Notes under the pieces: generated by a model | Database searches by the model: none | Told to the model about the DNA's origin: nothing | What the model saw: the letters and a program-made list of their open reading frames with translations, nothing else | Translations under genes and position numbers: made by a program | Shown: one piece after another, positions 1 through 7,440 of the stretch | How positions within the stretch are numbered: position 1 is the stretch's first letter | Layout of the letters: every line of letters begins with the position of its first letter | NCBI RefSeq assembly: GCF_000308295.2 | Contig: NZ_HG326652.1 | Span: 2,576,818-2,640,817 of the forward strand | DNA from: Afipia birgiae 34632 | GTDB taxonomy: Bacteria; Pseudomonadota; Alphaproteobacteria; Rhizobiales; Xanthobacteraceae | Length of the DNA stretch: 64,000 nt | Direction of reading: 5' to 3'

Positions 1-40
1 ATGATTTTTCGCAATGGCGAAATTGCAAAGGCCGCCCCCC

Positions 41-469
41 ATGCATAACCTCACCCCCCTCTCCGGTCTTCTCGGCGGTGCGCTGATCGGGCTCGCCGCG
101 GCCATGCTGATGCTGCTGACCGGACGCATCGCCGGGATCAGCGGTATCTTCGGCGGACTTCTTTCGCCCGCGACGAGCGATCGCGGCTGGCGGCTCGCCT
201 TCGTCGCGGGCCTGATTGCAGCGCCGCTGATCGCGTCGTTTTTCACCGGCGCGGCACTGCCCTCGCCCGTGATGCCGGCAAGCCTGATCGTGATCGTCGT
301 TGCCGGTCTGCTCGTCGGCTTCGGCAGCCGGATGGGCGGCGGTTGCACCTCGGGTCACGGCGTGTGCGGGACCGCGCGGTTGTCCGCGCGCTCGCTCGTT
401 GCCACCGCGGTCTTCATGGCGGCGGCGATCATCACCGTCGCCATCGCGCGTCACGTCATCGGAGGCTGA
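41..469 (+). CDS. YeeE/YedE-type membrane transporter, N-terminal half protein
   Basis: A 142-residue, almost entirely hydrophobic protein with about four membrane segments. It carries the Cys-containing motif GGGCTSGHGVCG near residue 105, typical of the YeeE/YedE (DUF395) family; the characterised member TsuA imports thiosulfate through conserved cysteines. The start at 41 (MHNL) is preferred over the in-frame ATG at 14 because the extra residues are proline-rich and not family-like. It is followed after 4 bp by the second half-transporter, so the two probably form one transporter encoded as a split pair. Substrate (thiosulfate or another small sulfur compound) is inferred from family only. 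The upstream context lies outside the window. Confidence 0.85.
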   Translation: MHNLTPLSGLLGGALIGLAAAMLMLLTGRIAGISGIFGGLLSPATSDRGWRLAFVAGLIAAPLIASFFTGAALPSPVMPASLIVIVVAGLLVGFGSRMGGGCTSGHGVCGTARLSARSLVATAVFMAAAIITVAIARHVIGG

Positions 470-473
470 GATC

Positions 474-941
474 ATGCCGCTCGTTCTTGTGAGCTTTGCC
501 TGCGGACTCATTTTCGGCGCTGGCCTCCTGATCTCCGGTATGACGCAGACGGGGAAAGTGCTCGGCTTTCTCGACATCTTCGGCGCATGGGACGCGACAC
601 TGGCGTTCGTGATGGCCGGCGCCGTCGCGGTCGCCAGCATGGGCTTCGCGCTGGCAGAACGGCGTGGCGCACCTGTCTTTGCGGCGGAAAGCCTCTGGCC
701 GACGCGCAAGGACATCGATGCGCCGCTGGTGACGGGCGCAGTGCTGTTCGGCATCGGCTGGGGTCTGGTCGGGCTTTGTCCCGGCCCGGCGCTGGTCAAT
801 CTCGCCGGTCTCGGCCTGCCGGTAATCGTGTTCGTCGCCGCGATGGCCGCCGGGATGATCGGTCAGGACATGTGGAGCAAGCAAAAGGCGGCCAAGCCCG
901 GGTTGAGCGAGACCGCCATCGCAACATCCACCGACGGCTAG
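474..941 (+). CDS. YeeE/YedE-type membrane transporter, C-terminal half protein (DUF6691-like)
   Basis: A 155-residue membrane protein with about four hydrophobic segments and the second family motif GLCPGPALVN near residue 100, the counterpart of the CTSGHGVCG motif in the preceding gene. The ATG at 474 begins four bases after the upstream stop, which argues for translational coupling and a heterodimeric transporter. In larger YeeE proteins both halves sit in one chain. The C-terminal 20 residues are hydrophilic. The role in sulfur compound uptake is inferred from the family. Confidence 0.85.
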   Translation: MPLVLVSFACGLIFGAGLLISGMTQTGKVLGFLDIFGAWDATLAFVMAGAVAVASMGFALAERRGAPVFAAESLWPTRKDIDAPLVTGAVLFGIGWGLVGLCPGPALVNLAGLGLPVIVFVAAMAAGMIGQDMWSKQKAAKPGLSETAIATSTDG

Positions 942-984
942 CTATCGGCGGCGCTTGCGCACGCCGCCAACAGCAGCGCCCGGT

Positions 985-1422
985 TTACTTCATCGTAATC
1001 GCGAGACCGCTCAGATCCGCATTCGCCATCAACCCGGTCTGCTGGCCGGAGAGTTCGAGCACTGCGCCCTTCTGGTTGGTGAGCACGATCGCGCGCGCGC
1101 CGCGGCCGACCGCGATGCCTGCGCCCGCCGCACCGTAAACACCGGCGACATCCGACGGCCGGTTGATGTTGCTGACGCGGCCGCGCAGCACGGTCTTCGA
1201 TCCGCCGAACACCAGGCCGTAGTCGATCCCGCCGGTGGAGAGCGCGTAGCTCCTACCCCGGAAGTTCAGCGTACCGCTGCCGCCCGAGCCGCCGATGAAC
1301 CATCCGGCCTTGTAGATGACGAGCGACACCGTGCCGCTGTCGGCATGGGCGGATGACAGACCGGCTCCTATAAGGGCCGTCACAGCGATCAGCGCGGCGC
1401 GAATGGCAGATGACAGACGCAT
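985..1422 (-). CDS. Exported glycine-rich hypothetical protein
   Basis: A 145-residue protein with a clear signal peptide (MRLSSAIRAALIAVTALIGA, cleavage probably after AHA). The mature part is rich in glycine and beta-prone stretches (GSGGSGTLNFRGRSY, YGAAGAGIAVGRGARAIVL, ANADLSGLAI) reminiscent of the envelope SYLF/EipA-like folds, but I cannot assign it to a family with confidence. The start at 1422 follows a GGAG-type site and gives a proper signal peptide; the longer frame to 1488 does not. It converges with the sulfur transporter pair. Confidence 0.65.
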   Translation of the reverse strand: MRLSSAIRAALIAVTALIGAGLSSAHADSGTVSLVIYKAGWFIGGSGGSGTLNFRGRSYALSTGGIDYGLVFGGSKTVLRGRVSNINRPSDVAGVYGAAGAGIAVGRGARAIVLTNQKGAVLELSGQQTGLMANADLSGLAITMK

Positions 1423-1617
1423 AATGGAGTCTCCGGATTGGTGAGGGTAAGCAGTGCGGACAGCAGATGCTGCAAAACGGATCGGCAAAACCGAATCAAG
1501 TTTGGTGGTTCGATTCTAGCATTCGCATCCCGTTTCGGCAGGCGTTTTGCGACCGCCCGCAAGCCGCCGCTGATACCATTTCGCAGCGCAGTTAGCGAGA
1601 CTCCAGCAACACAACTG

Positions 1618-1857
1618 AAGTACAGTTGCGAGCCCTGCCCGATGTGCTACTCGACCGCGTACTGGGCGCGCGTGGACAAGATCTACTACGCGGCATCGTG
1701 GAGCGATTACGCCGACCTGTTCGACGACTCGAACATCAATCAGGATATGAAGCAGTCATATGCCAAGCGAACTGTTCGCGTGGCGCAACTTATGCGCGGC
1801 GATGCGCAGAAGGTCTGGGTCGAATACCAGAACCTGCCGAGCAAGACACGCTATTGA
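1618..1857 (+). pseudogene. C-terminal remnant of a guanine/nucleoside deaminase
   Basis: The frame encodes YSCEPCPMCYSTAYWARVDK followed by about 55 residues ending NLPSKTRY, the C-terminal half of a cytidine/deoxycytidylate-type zinc deaminase (guanine deaminase or TadA-like). The PCxxC zinc ligands are present, but the N-terminal half with the HAE catalytic motif is absent: upstream sequence in frame (from 1438) has no resemblance to the family. No start codon with a ribosome site lies near 1618. I read this as a truncated relic; the breakpoint falls near 1615. Confidence 0.7.
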
Positions 1858-1946
1858 TCAACAGATTAGGCACCGCAGCGCGTATCGCCGCGGCCGTTTC
1901 TGTTGTTTAATCGATTCGGCTTCACAATGACCAACTGGAGGTTTCT

Positions 1947-2645
1947 GTGAATCGAGTCGAATGGGATCTTCACGCAGCCAAGTTTGAAACGATGGTCTGC
2001 GACATCGTCACCGATGAAACCGGCAGCCAGATGCCGCGCTTCGTTGCCGCCGCCTGCCGCTCGCGGAAAGATCTCGAGCTGGTCGATCTCGGCTGCGGGG
2101 TCGGCAGCTTCGTCAAGAAATTCGGACATCGCTTCGAGCGGATCACCGGTATCGACTTTGCGCCGCGCATCGTCGCGCGCGCGAAGAAGCGCTGTGCGGA
2201 GATGACGAACGCAAAATGGATGGCGATGGATGTCTGCAAGTCCGCGGACGTTCTTGGAACGGTCGCCGACCTCACCGTCTGCCTGAACGTCATCACCTCG
2301 CCGCGCGAAGCCAAACGGGATGCGCTGTGGGCGACCCTCGCCGCGGTGACCAAGCCGTCGGCTCATGCGCTGGTCGTGGTGCCGTCGATGGAATCGCAGC
2401 TGATGGTCAACAAGCTCGGGGCATCGGCAGACAAGATCAAGGCGGGCGGGCTCGTGAGCCGCGACGGCGTCTGGCAGAAGTTCTACGAGCGCGAGGAGTT
2501 GATCTCCACCGTGTCCGAAAAAGGATTCGAGATCACCCGCATCGCGAAGGTGTATTATCCCTGGTCGGTGGACGGCCTGCGCAAGCCGCGCGGCTCAAAG
2601 CAACTGCCGTGGGACTGGGGCTTCCTGGCGCAACGCGCGGCGTGA
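1947..2645 (+). CDS. Class I SAM-dependent methyltransferase
   Basis: A 232-residue cytosolic protein. The glycine-rich SAM-binding motif VDLGCGVGSFVKKF sits near residue 47 and is followed by the acidic motif II residue in ITGIDFAPRI. A GTG start at 1947 is preceded by a good ribosome site (GGAGG, 6 bases upstream). The C-terminal part (residues 130-232) is not distinctive, so the substrate is unknown. The gene stands alone: the deaminase remnant lies upstream and about 300 bp of apparently empty sequence downstream. Confidence 0.8.
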   Translation: MNRVEWDLHAAKFETMVCDIVTDETGSQMPRFVAAACRSRKDLELVDLGCGVGSFVKKFGHRFERITGIDFAPRIVARAKKRCAEMTNAKWMAMDVCKSADVLGTVADLTVCLNVITSPREAKRDALWATLAAVTKPSAHALVVVPSMESQLMVNKLGASADKIKAGGLVSRDGVWQKFYEREELISTVSEKGFEITRIAKVYYPWSVDGLRKPRGSKQLPWDWGFLAQRAA

Positions 2646-2946
2646 TGCCACGGTCCGACGTGTCGGCCTCAGCGGCCGAGGATATGACTGCAACACGGCG
2701 ACACGTTTCAGGCGGTTCGCAAGTCCGCAATATCCTTTCAGCGCGCTCTTTTGCGGACTTGCGAACCAAGGGCCGGGGCGAACGTCGGATTCAGGGCACC
2801 AGCCCGAACGTTTGAGCGCACCGTTAACTTCTTGTCCGCCGGCGGCAAGATCATTGCGAACACCGGCTGTCAGGCATACGTTTGAATCAGACATTGAACG
2901 CCGCCGTTCGCTCGGCGCCCAACTGCCAGACGGTCAAGAATGGATT
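2646..2946. other. Intergenic region with nothing recognised
   Basis: About 300 bp between the methyltransferase and a short ORF. It contains a loose inverted pair, TTCGCAAGTCCGCAATAT at 2715 and GCGGACTTGCGAAC at 2753, that could fold into a stem around 2715-2767 and may terminate the methyltransferase transcript. No coding potential was recognised. Confidence 0.4.
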
Positions 2947-3066
2947 ATGACAATGTTGGCGGAAATCTTTTTATTGAAGCTTGAAGCCCTGATGCGGGTG
3001 GCTGCAATCGATCGGCGGGCCGCGTCGAGCGATCCGCGCTTTGTGCCAATCGCGCTGCCGCACTGA
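2947..3066 (+). CDS. Short hypothetical protein (39 aa)
   Basis: A 39-residue ORF beginning MTMLAEIFLLKLEALMRVA and ending FVPIALPH. Short proteins of the form LAEIF-x-L+LEA...FVPI-LP recur in Bradyrhizobiaceae genomes in my recollection, which is why I include it despite its length. Either ATG (2947 or 2953) could start it. Function unknown; it has no membrane segment or signal peptide. Confidence 0.5.
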   Translation: MTMLAEIFLLKLEALMRVAAIDRRAASSDPRFVPIALPH

Positions 3067-3143
3067 AACCAGCGGCTTCGCAACGCCAAGGCAACCTGAC
3101 GGTGGCGACTTCGCGGCGCTTCAGGGGGACCTGTTGGCTGTGG

Positions 3144-3410
3144 TCAGCCGAACCGTGCCCTGTTTCGCTCCCGCGCCTTTTCCGCTTCGACCTCGCGGTC
3201 GCGTGCGGGCGCATGTGTGTGCAGCGATGTCAGCAACTTTCGCGCGCTGGCCGAAACTTCCGCGACCGCCAGTTCGAACGCTGCTTCGTTGGCCTTCGAC
3301 GGCGCATTGAAGCCCGATAGCTTGCGCACGAACTGCAGCGCCGAAGCGTAAATCTCATCCTCGGTCGCCGGCGGCTCGAAATTGAACAGCGTCTTGATGT
3401 TGCGGCACAT
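3144..3410 (-). CDS. DUF2277 domain protein
   Basis: An 88-residue cytosolic protein starting MCRNIKTLFNFEPPATEDEI, the hallmark N-terminus of the DUF2277 family, with the conserved LQFVRKLSGFNAPSKANEAA stretch following. The ATG at 3410 has GGGAGTG just upstream; the longer frame to 3452 adds non-family residues. The family has no established function. The charged C-terminus (about 20 residues, Arg/Glu rich) probably extends as a helix. Confidence 0.8.
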   Translation of the reverse strand: MCRNIKTLFNFEPPATEDEIYASALQFVRKLSGFNAPSKANEAAFELAVAEVSASARKLLTSLHTHAPARDREVEAEKARERNRARFG

Positions 3411-3677
3411 GATGCACTCCCTTCCTGAAGCCTGCACGGCCAGGCATTTCACCTAATTCCAGACCGGGAGACGCGCAAATTTTAGGCACGGTCCTGGGGA
3501 ATATCCAATTTATCCAGCAATCCCTTGCGGTTCCATCGGGTTCCAATTCTCCAGTTCCTTGAATGGGTTATTGGAGAATTAGGACTTTGTTAACCATATC
3601 GGCCCACCCTTTTCCGGGGCTGAGATCAGTAACGCAATCGTCTGCATCTAGGGGCAGACGTTGGTCGGGAGGTCTCG

Positions 3678-3932
3678 ATGAGCCAGAACATATCGCCATC
3701 CACATTGGAGCCATTGCCGGATGCACCCGCCATGGCGCCGAACCAGGTGGTTCCGCTGCTGATCGGTGCCACGGTCGGAGAAATCGAGCGCGAACTTGTC
3801 CTGCAAACGCTCGCACGCTGCGATGGCAACCGCACCCGCGCCGCGCGCGTGCTCGGCGTGTCGGTCCGCACACTGCGCAACAAGATCCGGCAATATTCTG
3901 CACAGGGCGTCGAAGTGCCGGCACATCATTAG
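3678..3932 (+). CDS. Fis-type helix-turn-helix protein
   Basis: An 84-residue protein whose C-terminal 45 residues match the Fis/NtrC-type HTH: IERELVLQTLARCDGNRTRA followed by RVLGVSVRTLRNKIRQYS. This is the DNA-binding domain found at the end of sigma-54 activators such as FlbD, but no AAA+ or receiver domain is encoded here, so it is a free-standing DNA-binding protein like Fis. The N-terminal 35 residues are low complexity. The AT-rich region upstream (3480-3677) probably contains its promoter. The stop is followed at once by a family A palindrome. Confidence 0.8.
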   Translation: MSQNISPSTLEPLPDAPAMAPNQVVPLLIGATVGEIERELVLQTLARCDGNRTRAARVLGVSVRTLRNKIRQYSAQGVEVPAHH

Positions 3933-3980
3933 GGCATGTTCCCGAAAAGTGGGGACCGGCTTTCGGAAAGAATCATGCCC
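3932..3980. repeat. Family A palindromic repeat, copy 1
   Basis: Imperfect palindrome with ends GGGCATG (3932-3938) and CATGCCC (3974-3980) and an inner inverted pair CCGAAAAG / CTTTCGG around GTGGGGACCGG. A second copy lies at 18204-18252 with the same core but compensating end sequences. It may also end transcription of the HTH gene. A second hairpin, AAACCGCGC/GCGCGGTTT, follows at about 3997-4015. Confidence 0.75.
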
Positions 3981-4069
3981 AAACGATAAAGCCAGAAACC
4001 GCGCGGCGCGGTTTACCGTTTGATGGGCATTGATGATCGGGTTACGGTTCCATATCAAGGAACCTCACC

Positions 4070-4297
4070 ATGACCCCACCAATGACCACGGCACGTATCG
4101 CCTGCACAGCGATCGCGCTTCTCGCCGCCGCTCCGTCCGCCGCCGACGCTAAAGGCACACCGGACCAGCGCCGCGCCTGCCGTCAGGACGCGATGAAGTT
4201 CTGCCGCGAGTTCGTCCCCAACGTGAATCGCATCAAGGCCTGCATGGAGAAGAACTTCAGGAAGCTCAGTCCGCTCTGCCGGAAACAGTTCAGATAG
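4070..4297 (+). CDS. Small exported cysteine-containing protein
   Basis: A 75-residue protein with an N-terminal signal peptide (TTARIACTAIALLAAAPSAA, cleavage near ADA-KG). The mature part of about 48 residues has four cysteines in a C-x8-C-x14-C-x10-C arrangement (CRQDAMKFC, IKACMEKNF, PLCRKQF), likely two disulfides in the periplasm. It resembles cysteine-rich-repeat mini-proteins common in rhizobia. Function unknown. An ATG at 4085 is an alternative start. The following Coq4-like gene begins 16 bp downstream and may be cotranscribed. Confidence 0.65.
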   Translation: MTPPMTTARIACTAIALLAAAPSAADAKGTPDQRRACRQDAMKFCREFVPNVNRIKACMEKNFRKLSPLCRKQFR

Positions 4298-4313
4298 GAT
4301 CGCAACAAGACCC

Positions 4314-5252
4314 ATGCACATTCCCGCAACGCTGGATCAGGCCCGCAGCACGCTCGCCGTGATGCTCGGCATTGCAGCGACCGAGGGACTCCCGGACGCG
4401 ATCGACCACGAGACCATCGCCGCCGCGACCCGTTACATCTTTCATCTCGAGCCGCAGTTCGGATTAGCCGGTCTGACGCCGCTCAGCCCCCACCGGCAGG
4501 CCGAACTGGTTGCCGATCCTGCGCTTGCCGCGCAGGCGGTGAGCTTCGCAGCCGTCATGGCGTTTGTGGGCGGTACGCTGGATCAAGCCAAGCTGAGCGC
4601 GGTGGTGAAACTTGCGGATCAGCTCGGCGTCCGCGACGACTTCGTCAACGATCTGGCACGGCTGGCGCTGGGCGACATGAAAGAAGCCAAGGCTCACATG
4701 ATCCACGCCAACCTCGAGAGCGTGACGGGCCGCGCATGGGACACCGCGGAAATGGGACCGTGGCTGCAGCCTTACAATGCGCAGCCGGATCCCGCGCTGG
4801 CGACACGCTTCCACGCGCTGGAGCGGCTGCCGGTGGATACATTCGGCCACGCATTCGCGATGTTCTATCAGGCCAACGGCTACGCCTATCCCGGCGAGCC
4901 GACCGCGCTGAATTTCGAATTCGCGATGCCGCACGATTCAACCCATGTGCTCGCGGGCTACGACACGTCGCCGCGCGGCGAACTGCTGACATCGACACTG
5001 ACGGCGACCATGCATCGCAGCCACGCGATGGCAGGCCACGTACTGCCGGTGATCCTGAGCTGGCATCTCGGCATTCCGCTCAACGATGTCGCCGGTGCGG
5101 CGACCGGCGCGTTCGAGCCGGAAGAGTTTTTCTATGCGTGGGCGCGCGGCGAGGACACCACGCTCGACCTGTTCGGCCCGGAGTGGAATTTCTGGGCGGC
5201 CGCGATCCAGCCGGTCGAAGCGGTGCGCGAAGCGGTCGGGCTGGCCGACTGA
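4314..5252 (+). CDS. Coq4-like ubiquinone biosynthesis-related protein
   Basis: A 312-residue cytosolic protein. Residues 172-192 (LPVDTFGHAFAMFYQANGY) match the LPxxTLGxAYxxF block of Coq4, and residues 207-223 give HDSTHVLAGYDTSPRGE, an exact HDxxHx11E metal motif (H207, D208, H211, E223) that defines the Coq4 family. The helical N-terminal 130 residues resemble a TerB-like domain. Eukaryotic Coq4 acts in ubiquinone ring modification; bacterial homologues are less studied. It differs from minimal Coq4 proteins by the extra N-terminal domain. The role in quinone metabolism is inferred from the motif. Confidence 0.7.
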   Translation: MHIPATLDQARSTLAVMLGIAATEGLPDAIDHETIAAATRYIFHLEPQFGLAGLTPLSPHRQAELVADPALAAQAVSFAAVMAFVGGTLDQAKLSAVVKLADQLGVRDDFVNDLARLALGDMKEAKAHMIHANLESVTGRAWDTAEMGPWLQPYNAQPDPALATRFHALERLPVDTFGHAFAMFYQANGYAYPGEPTALNFEFAMPHDSTHVLAGYDTSPRGELLTSTLTATMHRSHAMAGHVLPVILSWHLGIPLNDVAGAATGAFEPEEFFYAWARGEDTTLDLFGPEWNFWAAAIQPVEAVREAVGLAD

Positions 5253-5320
5253 CGGCAAAGCCACATTCCACCTGACCGGAAAACGCTCTAGCCTGTGAAT
5301 CATCGGGCCGGGGCAAACTC

Positions 5321-6013
5321 ATGACGAAAATCAGCAAGGCGAATGTCGTCGCGGCGCTGCTGTCGTTCAACGGCGGCTTCGTCGACACCGCGGGCTTCCT
5401 CGGCCTCGCCGGTCTTTTCACCGCGCATGTCACCGGCAATTTCGTCACGCTGGGCGCGGCGCTGGTCCACGGCAGCCATGGGATCGTCGGCAAGATTCTC
5501 GCGCTCCCCGAATTCATTCTGGTGATCGCGCTGGCGCGGCTGGCCGGCATCGCGCTGCGCGCGCACAGCCTGCCCGCGATGCAGATCCTGCTGGGCGTCA
5601 AGGTCGCGCTGCTGCTTGCCTTCTTTGTTCTCGCCGTGCGCTTCGGTCCGTTTCCGGACGCCAACACGCCGATGGCGCTGCTGACCGGCTTCGCCGGCGT
5701 CGGCGCGATGGCGATGCAAAACGCAGTTCAGCGCGTGCATATGGCCAGCCTGCCGCCCTCCACCATGATGACCGGCTCCACCGTGCAGGTCACGCTCGAC
5801 GCCGTTGATCTCCTCACCGGCGCCAAGCCCGAACAGCGCATACAGGTGCGGACCCGCTTCAGCCACCTTGCGCTCGCGATCTGCTTCTTCGCATTCGGCT
5901 GCGCGGTCGCCGCCGTGATGTATGTCTATGTCGGCTTCTGGTGCCTGGCGCTCTCGGTCGCCGTCGGTCTTGCCGCCTCTGTGATCCGGATCGAGGAAAC
6001 ACGCGCGGCATAA
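5321..6013 (+). CDS. DUF1275 (YoaK-like) membrane protein
   Basis: A 230-residue inner membrane protein with six or seven hydrophobic segments. The N-terminus (GGFVDTAGFLGLAGLFTAHV, then TGNFVTLG) and the central QNAVQRVHMASLPPSTMMTG block are typical of the DUF1275 family. No biochemical function is established for the family. It starts 68 bp after the Coq4-like gene on the same strand and could be in the same transcript. Confidence 0.85.
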   Translation: MTKISKANVVAALLSFNGGFVDTAGFLGLAGLFTAHVTGNFVTLGAALVHGSHGIVGKILALPEFILVIALARLAGIALRAHSLPAMQILLGVKVALLLAFFVLAVRFGPFPDANTPMALLTGFAGVGAMAMQNAVQRVHMASLPPSTMMTGSTVQVTLDAVDLLTGAKPEQRIQVRTRFSHLALAICFFAFGCAVAAVMYVYVGFWCLALSVAVGLAASVIRIEETRAA

Positions 6014-6148
6014 ACCCGCTTGCGATGTTGCGCTGCATCGTGCCTCAACAATGCGCGGGACGAACACCATACCTCGCGCGGGTTTGTCTGGACGCCTCTG
6101 CCCGACCGTCCGAAACTCCCCGGCGATTCCTGCTTTGCGGAGGATCGC

Positions 6149-6502
6149 ATGAGGTGGCCTGCTCGCCTTGCCCTGATGATTCCGCTGATACTGTCCGCCG
6201 CGACGGCGCTCGCAGTCGATCGCGGGCAATTCGGCGATGTCCCCGAGCACATACGCAAATGGTTCAGGGATGCGCGCAGCCCGGCCGGCGTGCCGTGCTG
6301 CGACGTTTCCGACGGGCACCGCACCGACTACGATGTGCGTGCGGGCAGTTACTGGGTGCCGATCGAAGGCACGTGGTGGCCGGTGCCGGAAAAAGCCGTG
6401 ATCCGCACCGGCGGCAATCCGACCGGCGGCGCGGTGGTGTGGTACGTGACGATCCGCGGCAACATCGAGATCACGTGTTTCGTGCCGGCGGATGGGTCGT
6501 GA
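6149..6502 (+). CDS. Small exported hypothetical protein
   Basis: A 117-residue protein with a signal peptide (MRWPARLALMIPLILSAATA, cleavage near ALA-VD). The start at 6149 is preceded by GGAGG; the upstream in-frame region from 6020 is not protein-like. The mature part has PCCDVSDGHRTDY and YWVPIEGTWWPVPEKAVI, features shared by small periplasmic proteins of Bradyrhizobiaceae with a CCDxxDGH motif. Function unknown. Confidence 0.75.
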   Translation: MRWPARLALMIPLILSAATALAVDRGQFGDVPEHIRKWFRDARSPAGVPCCDVSDGHRTDYDVRAGSYWVPIEGTWWPVPEKAVIRTGGNPTGGAVVWYVTIRGNIEITCFVPADGS

Positions 6503-6629
6503 GGCATACGATTGAGCCGTTGTCATCCTGAGGTGCGAGCACTTGCGAACCTCGAAGGAGGAGGACGGCACCGCCATCCGTCGAGGCTCGCCAAGCGCGG
6601 CGCGCGCCTCAGGAGGATGACGAAATCAC

Positions 6630-7400
6630 CTACGCCCTGCCCGGATAACTCACCGCCATGCCCGCGCGCACGTCCTGCTGCACGCCGTACTGCGCGAACG
6701 GATAACGGAAGCCGTTCTTCGACAGCGCCTTCATGCCGGCAATGGCGCTGACGAGATATTCCGGGGGCGTCGCCATCAGCATTTCCTCGTCGAGCACGCC
6801 GCCATAACGGCGCTCGGCGAAACACGGGATCGACAGGCTCGGCAACCGCGTCGTCAGCGCGCGGCCCCATGAATCCGCGCAGGCGGATTCGCCGACCACG
6901 CTCCAGTCGAAGCGTTTGTAGCCGGACCATTGCAGCCCGTTGATGAAATAGATCATCGCGCCGGGCGTCGCATAAAACAGCGCGCTGTCGGGCGGATCGA
7001 GCTTGCCGGACGACAGCGGCCCGACTGCAAGCGCATCGTATTGTCCGTCCGGGACGCAATGCATCGCCTCCTGATGCGCCTGCGCATCCTGCTGCGTCGA
7101 GAACCACACGCCTGTCATGTGCTGGCCCGATTGCCACGCATCGGTCTTGGCGCCGCCGAGGCCGACCACGGCACGGCACTGCGCACCGACCAGATCGTCG
7201 CTGGTGATGCCCACCGTCCAGCCGATCCGCGCCGCCTGCGCCACAATCTGGTCCAGCGTGTGAACCGACTGCGGTCTGCGGATTTTCGGAATCGCTTCCA
7301 TGTCCTCGCGCCGCGCGAACATCTTCATGCCGAACGGAATCGAGCGCAGCTTCAGCAGCGAGTCGAGGTCGCCGACAATCGCAGGCCAGTCATAGGTCAT
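6630..7400 (-). CDS. DUF169 family protein
   Basis: A 256-residue cytosolic protein of the DUF169 family: LKLRSIPFGMKMF at the N-terminus, a C-rich VGAQCRAVVGLG segment and the late GxxYxVxGESACADSWGRAL block are characteristic. The family is often annotated near uptake or metal-dependent functions, but no activity is established. The IS at 7441 lies only about 40 bp upstream of its start, so the native promoter may have been displaced. Confidence 0.75.
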   Translation of the reverse strand: MTYDWPAIVGDLDSLLKLRSIPFGMKMFARREDMEAIPKIRRPQSVHTLDQIVAQAARIGWTVGITSDDLVGAQCRAVVGLGGAKTDAWQSGQHMTGVWFSTQQDAQAHQEAMHCVPDGQYDALAVGPLSSGKLDPPDSALFYATPGAMIYFINGLQWSGYKRFDWSVVGESACADSWGRALTTRLPSLSIPCFAERRYGGVLDEEMLMATPPEYLVSAIAGMKALSKNGFRYPFAQYGVQQDVRAGMAVSYPGRA

Positions 7401-7440
7401 CGCGTTTCTCCCGGATGCTTCTTGTTATCGGCAAGGCTAG

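Noticed and set aside
1500-1545. A GGTTCGATTCTAGC stretch resembling a tRNA T-arm
   Set aside because: No matching acceptor, D-arm or anticodon arm could be folded around it.
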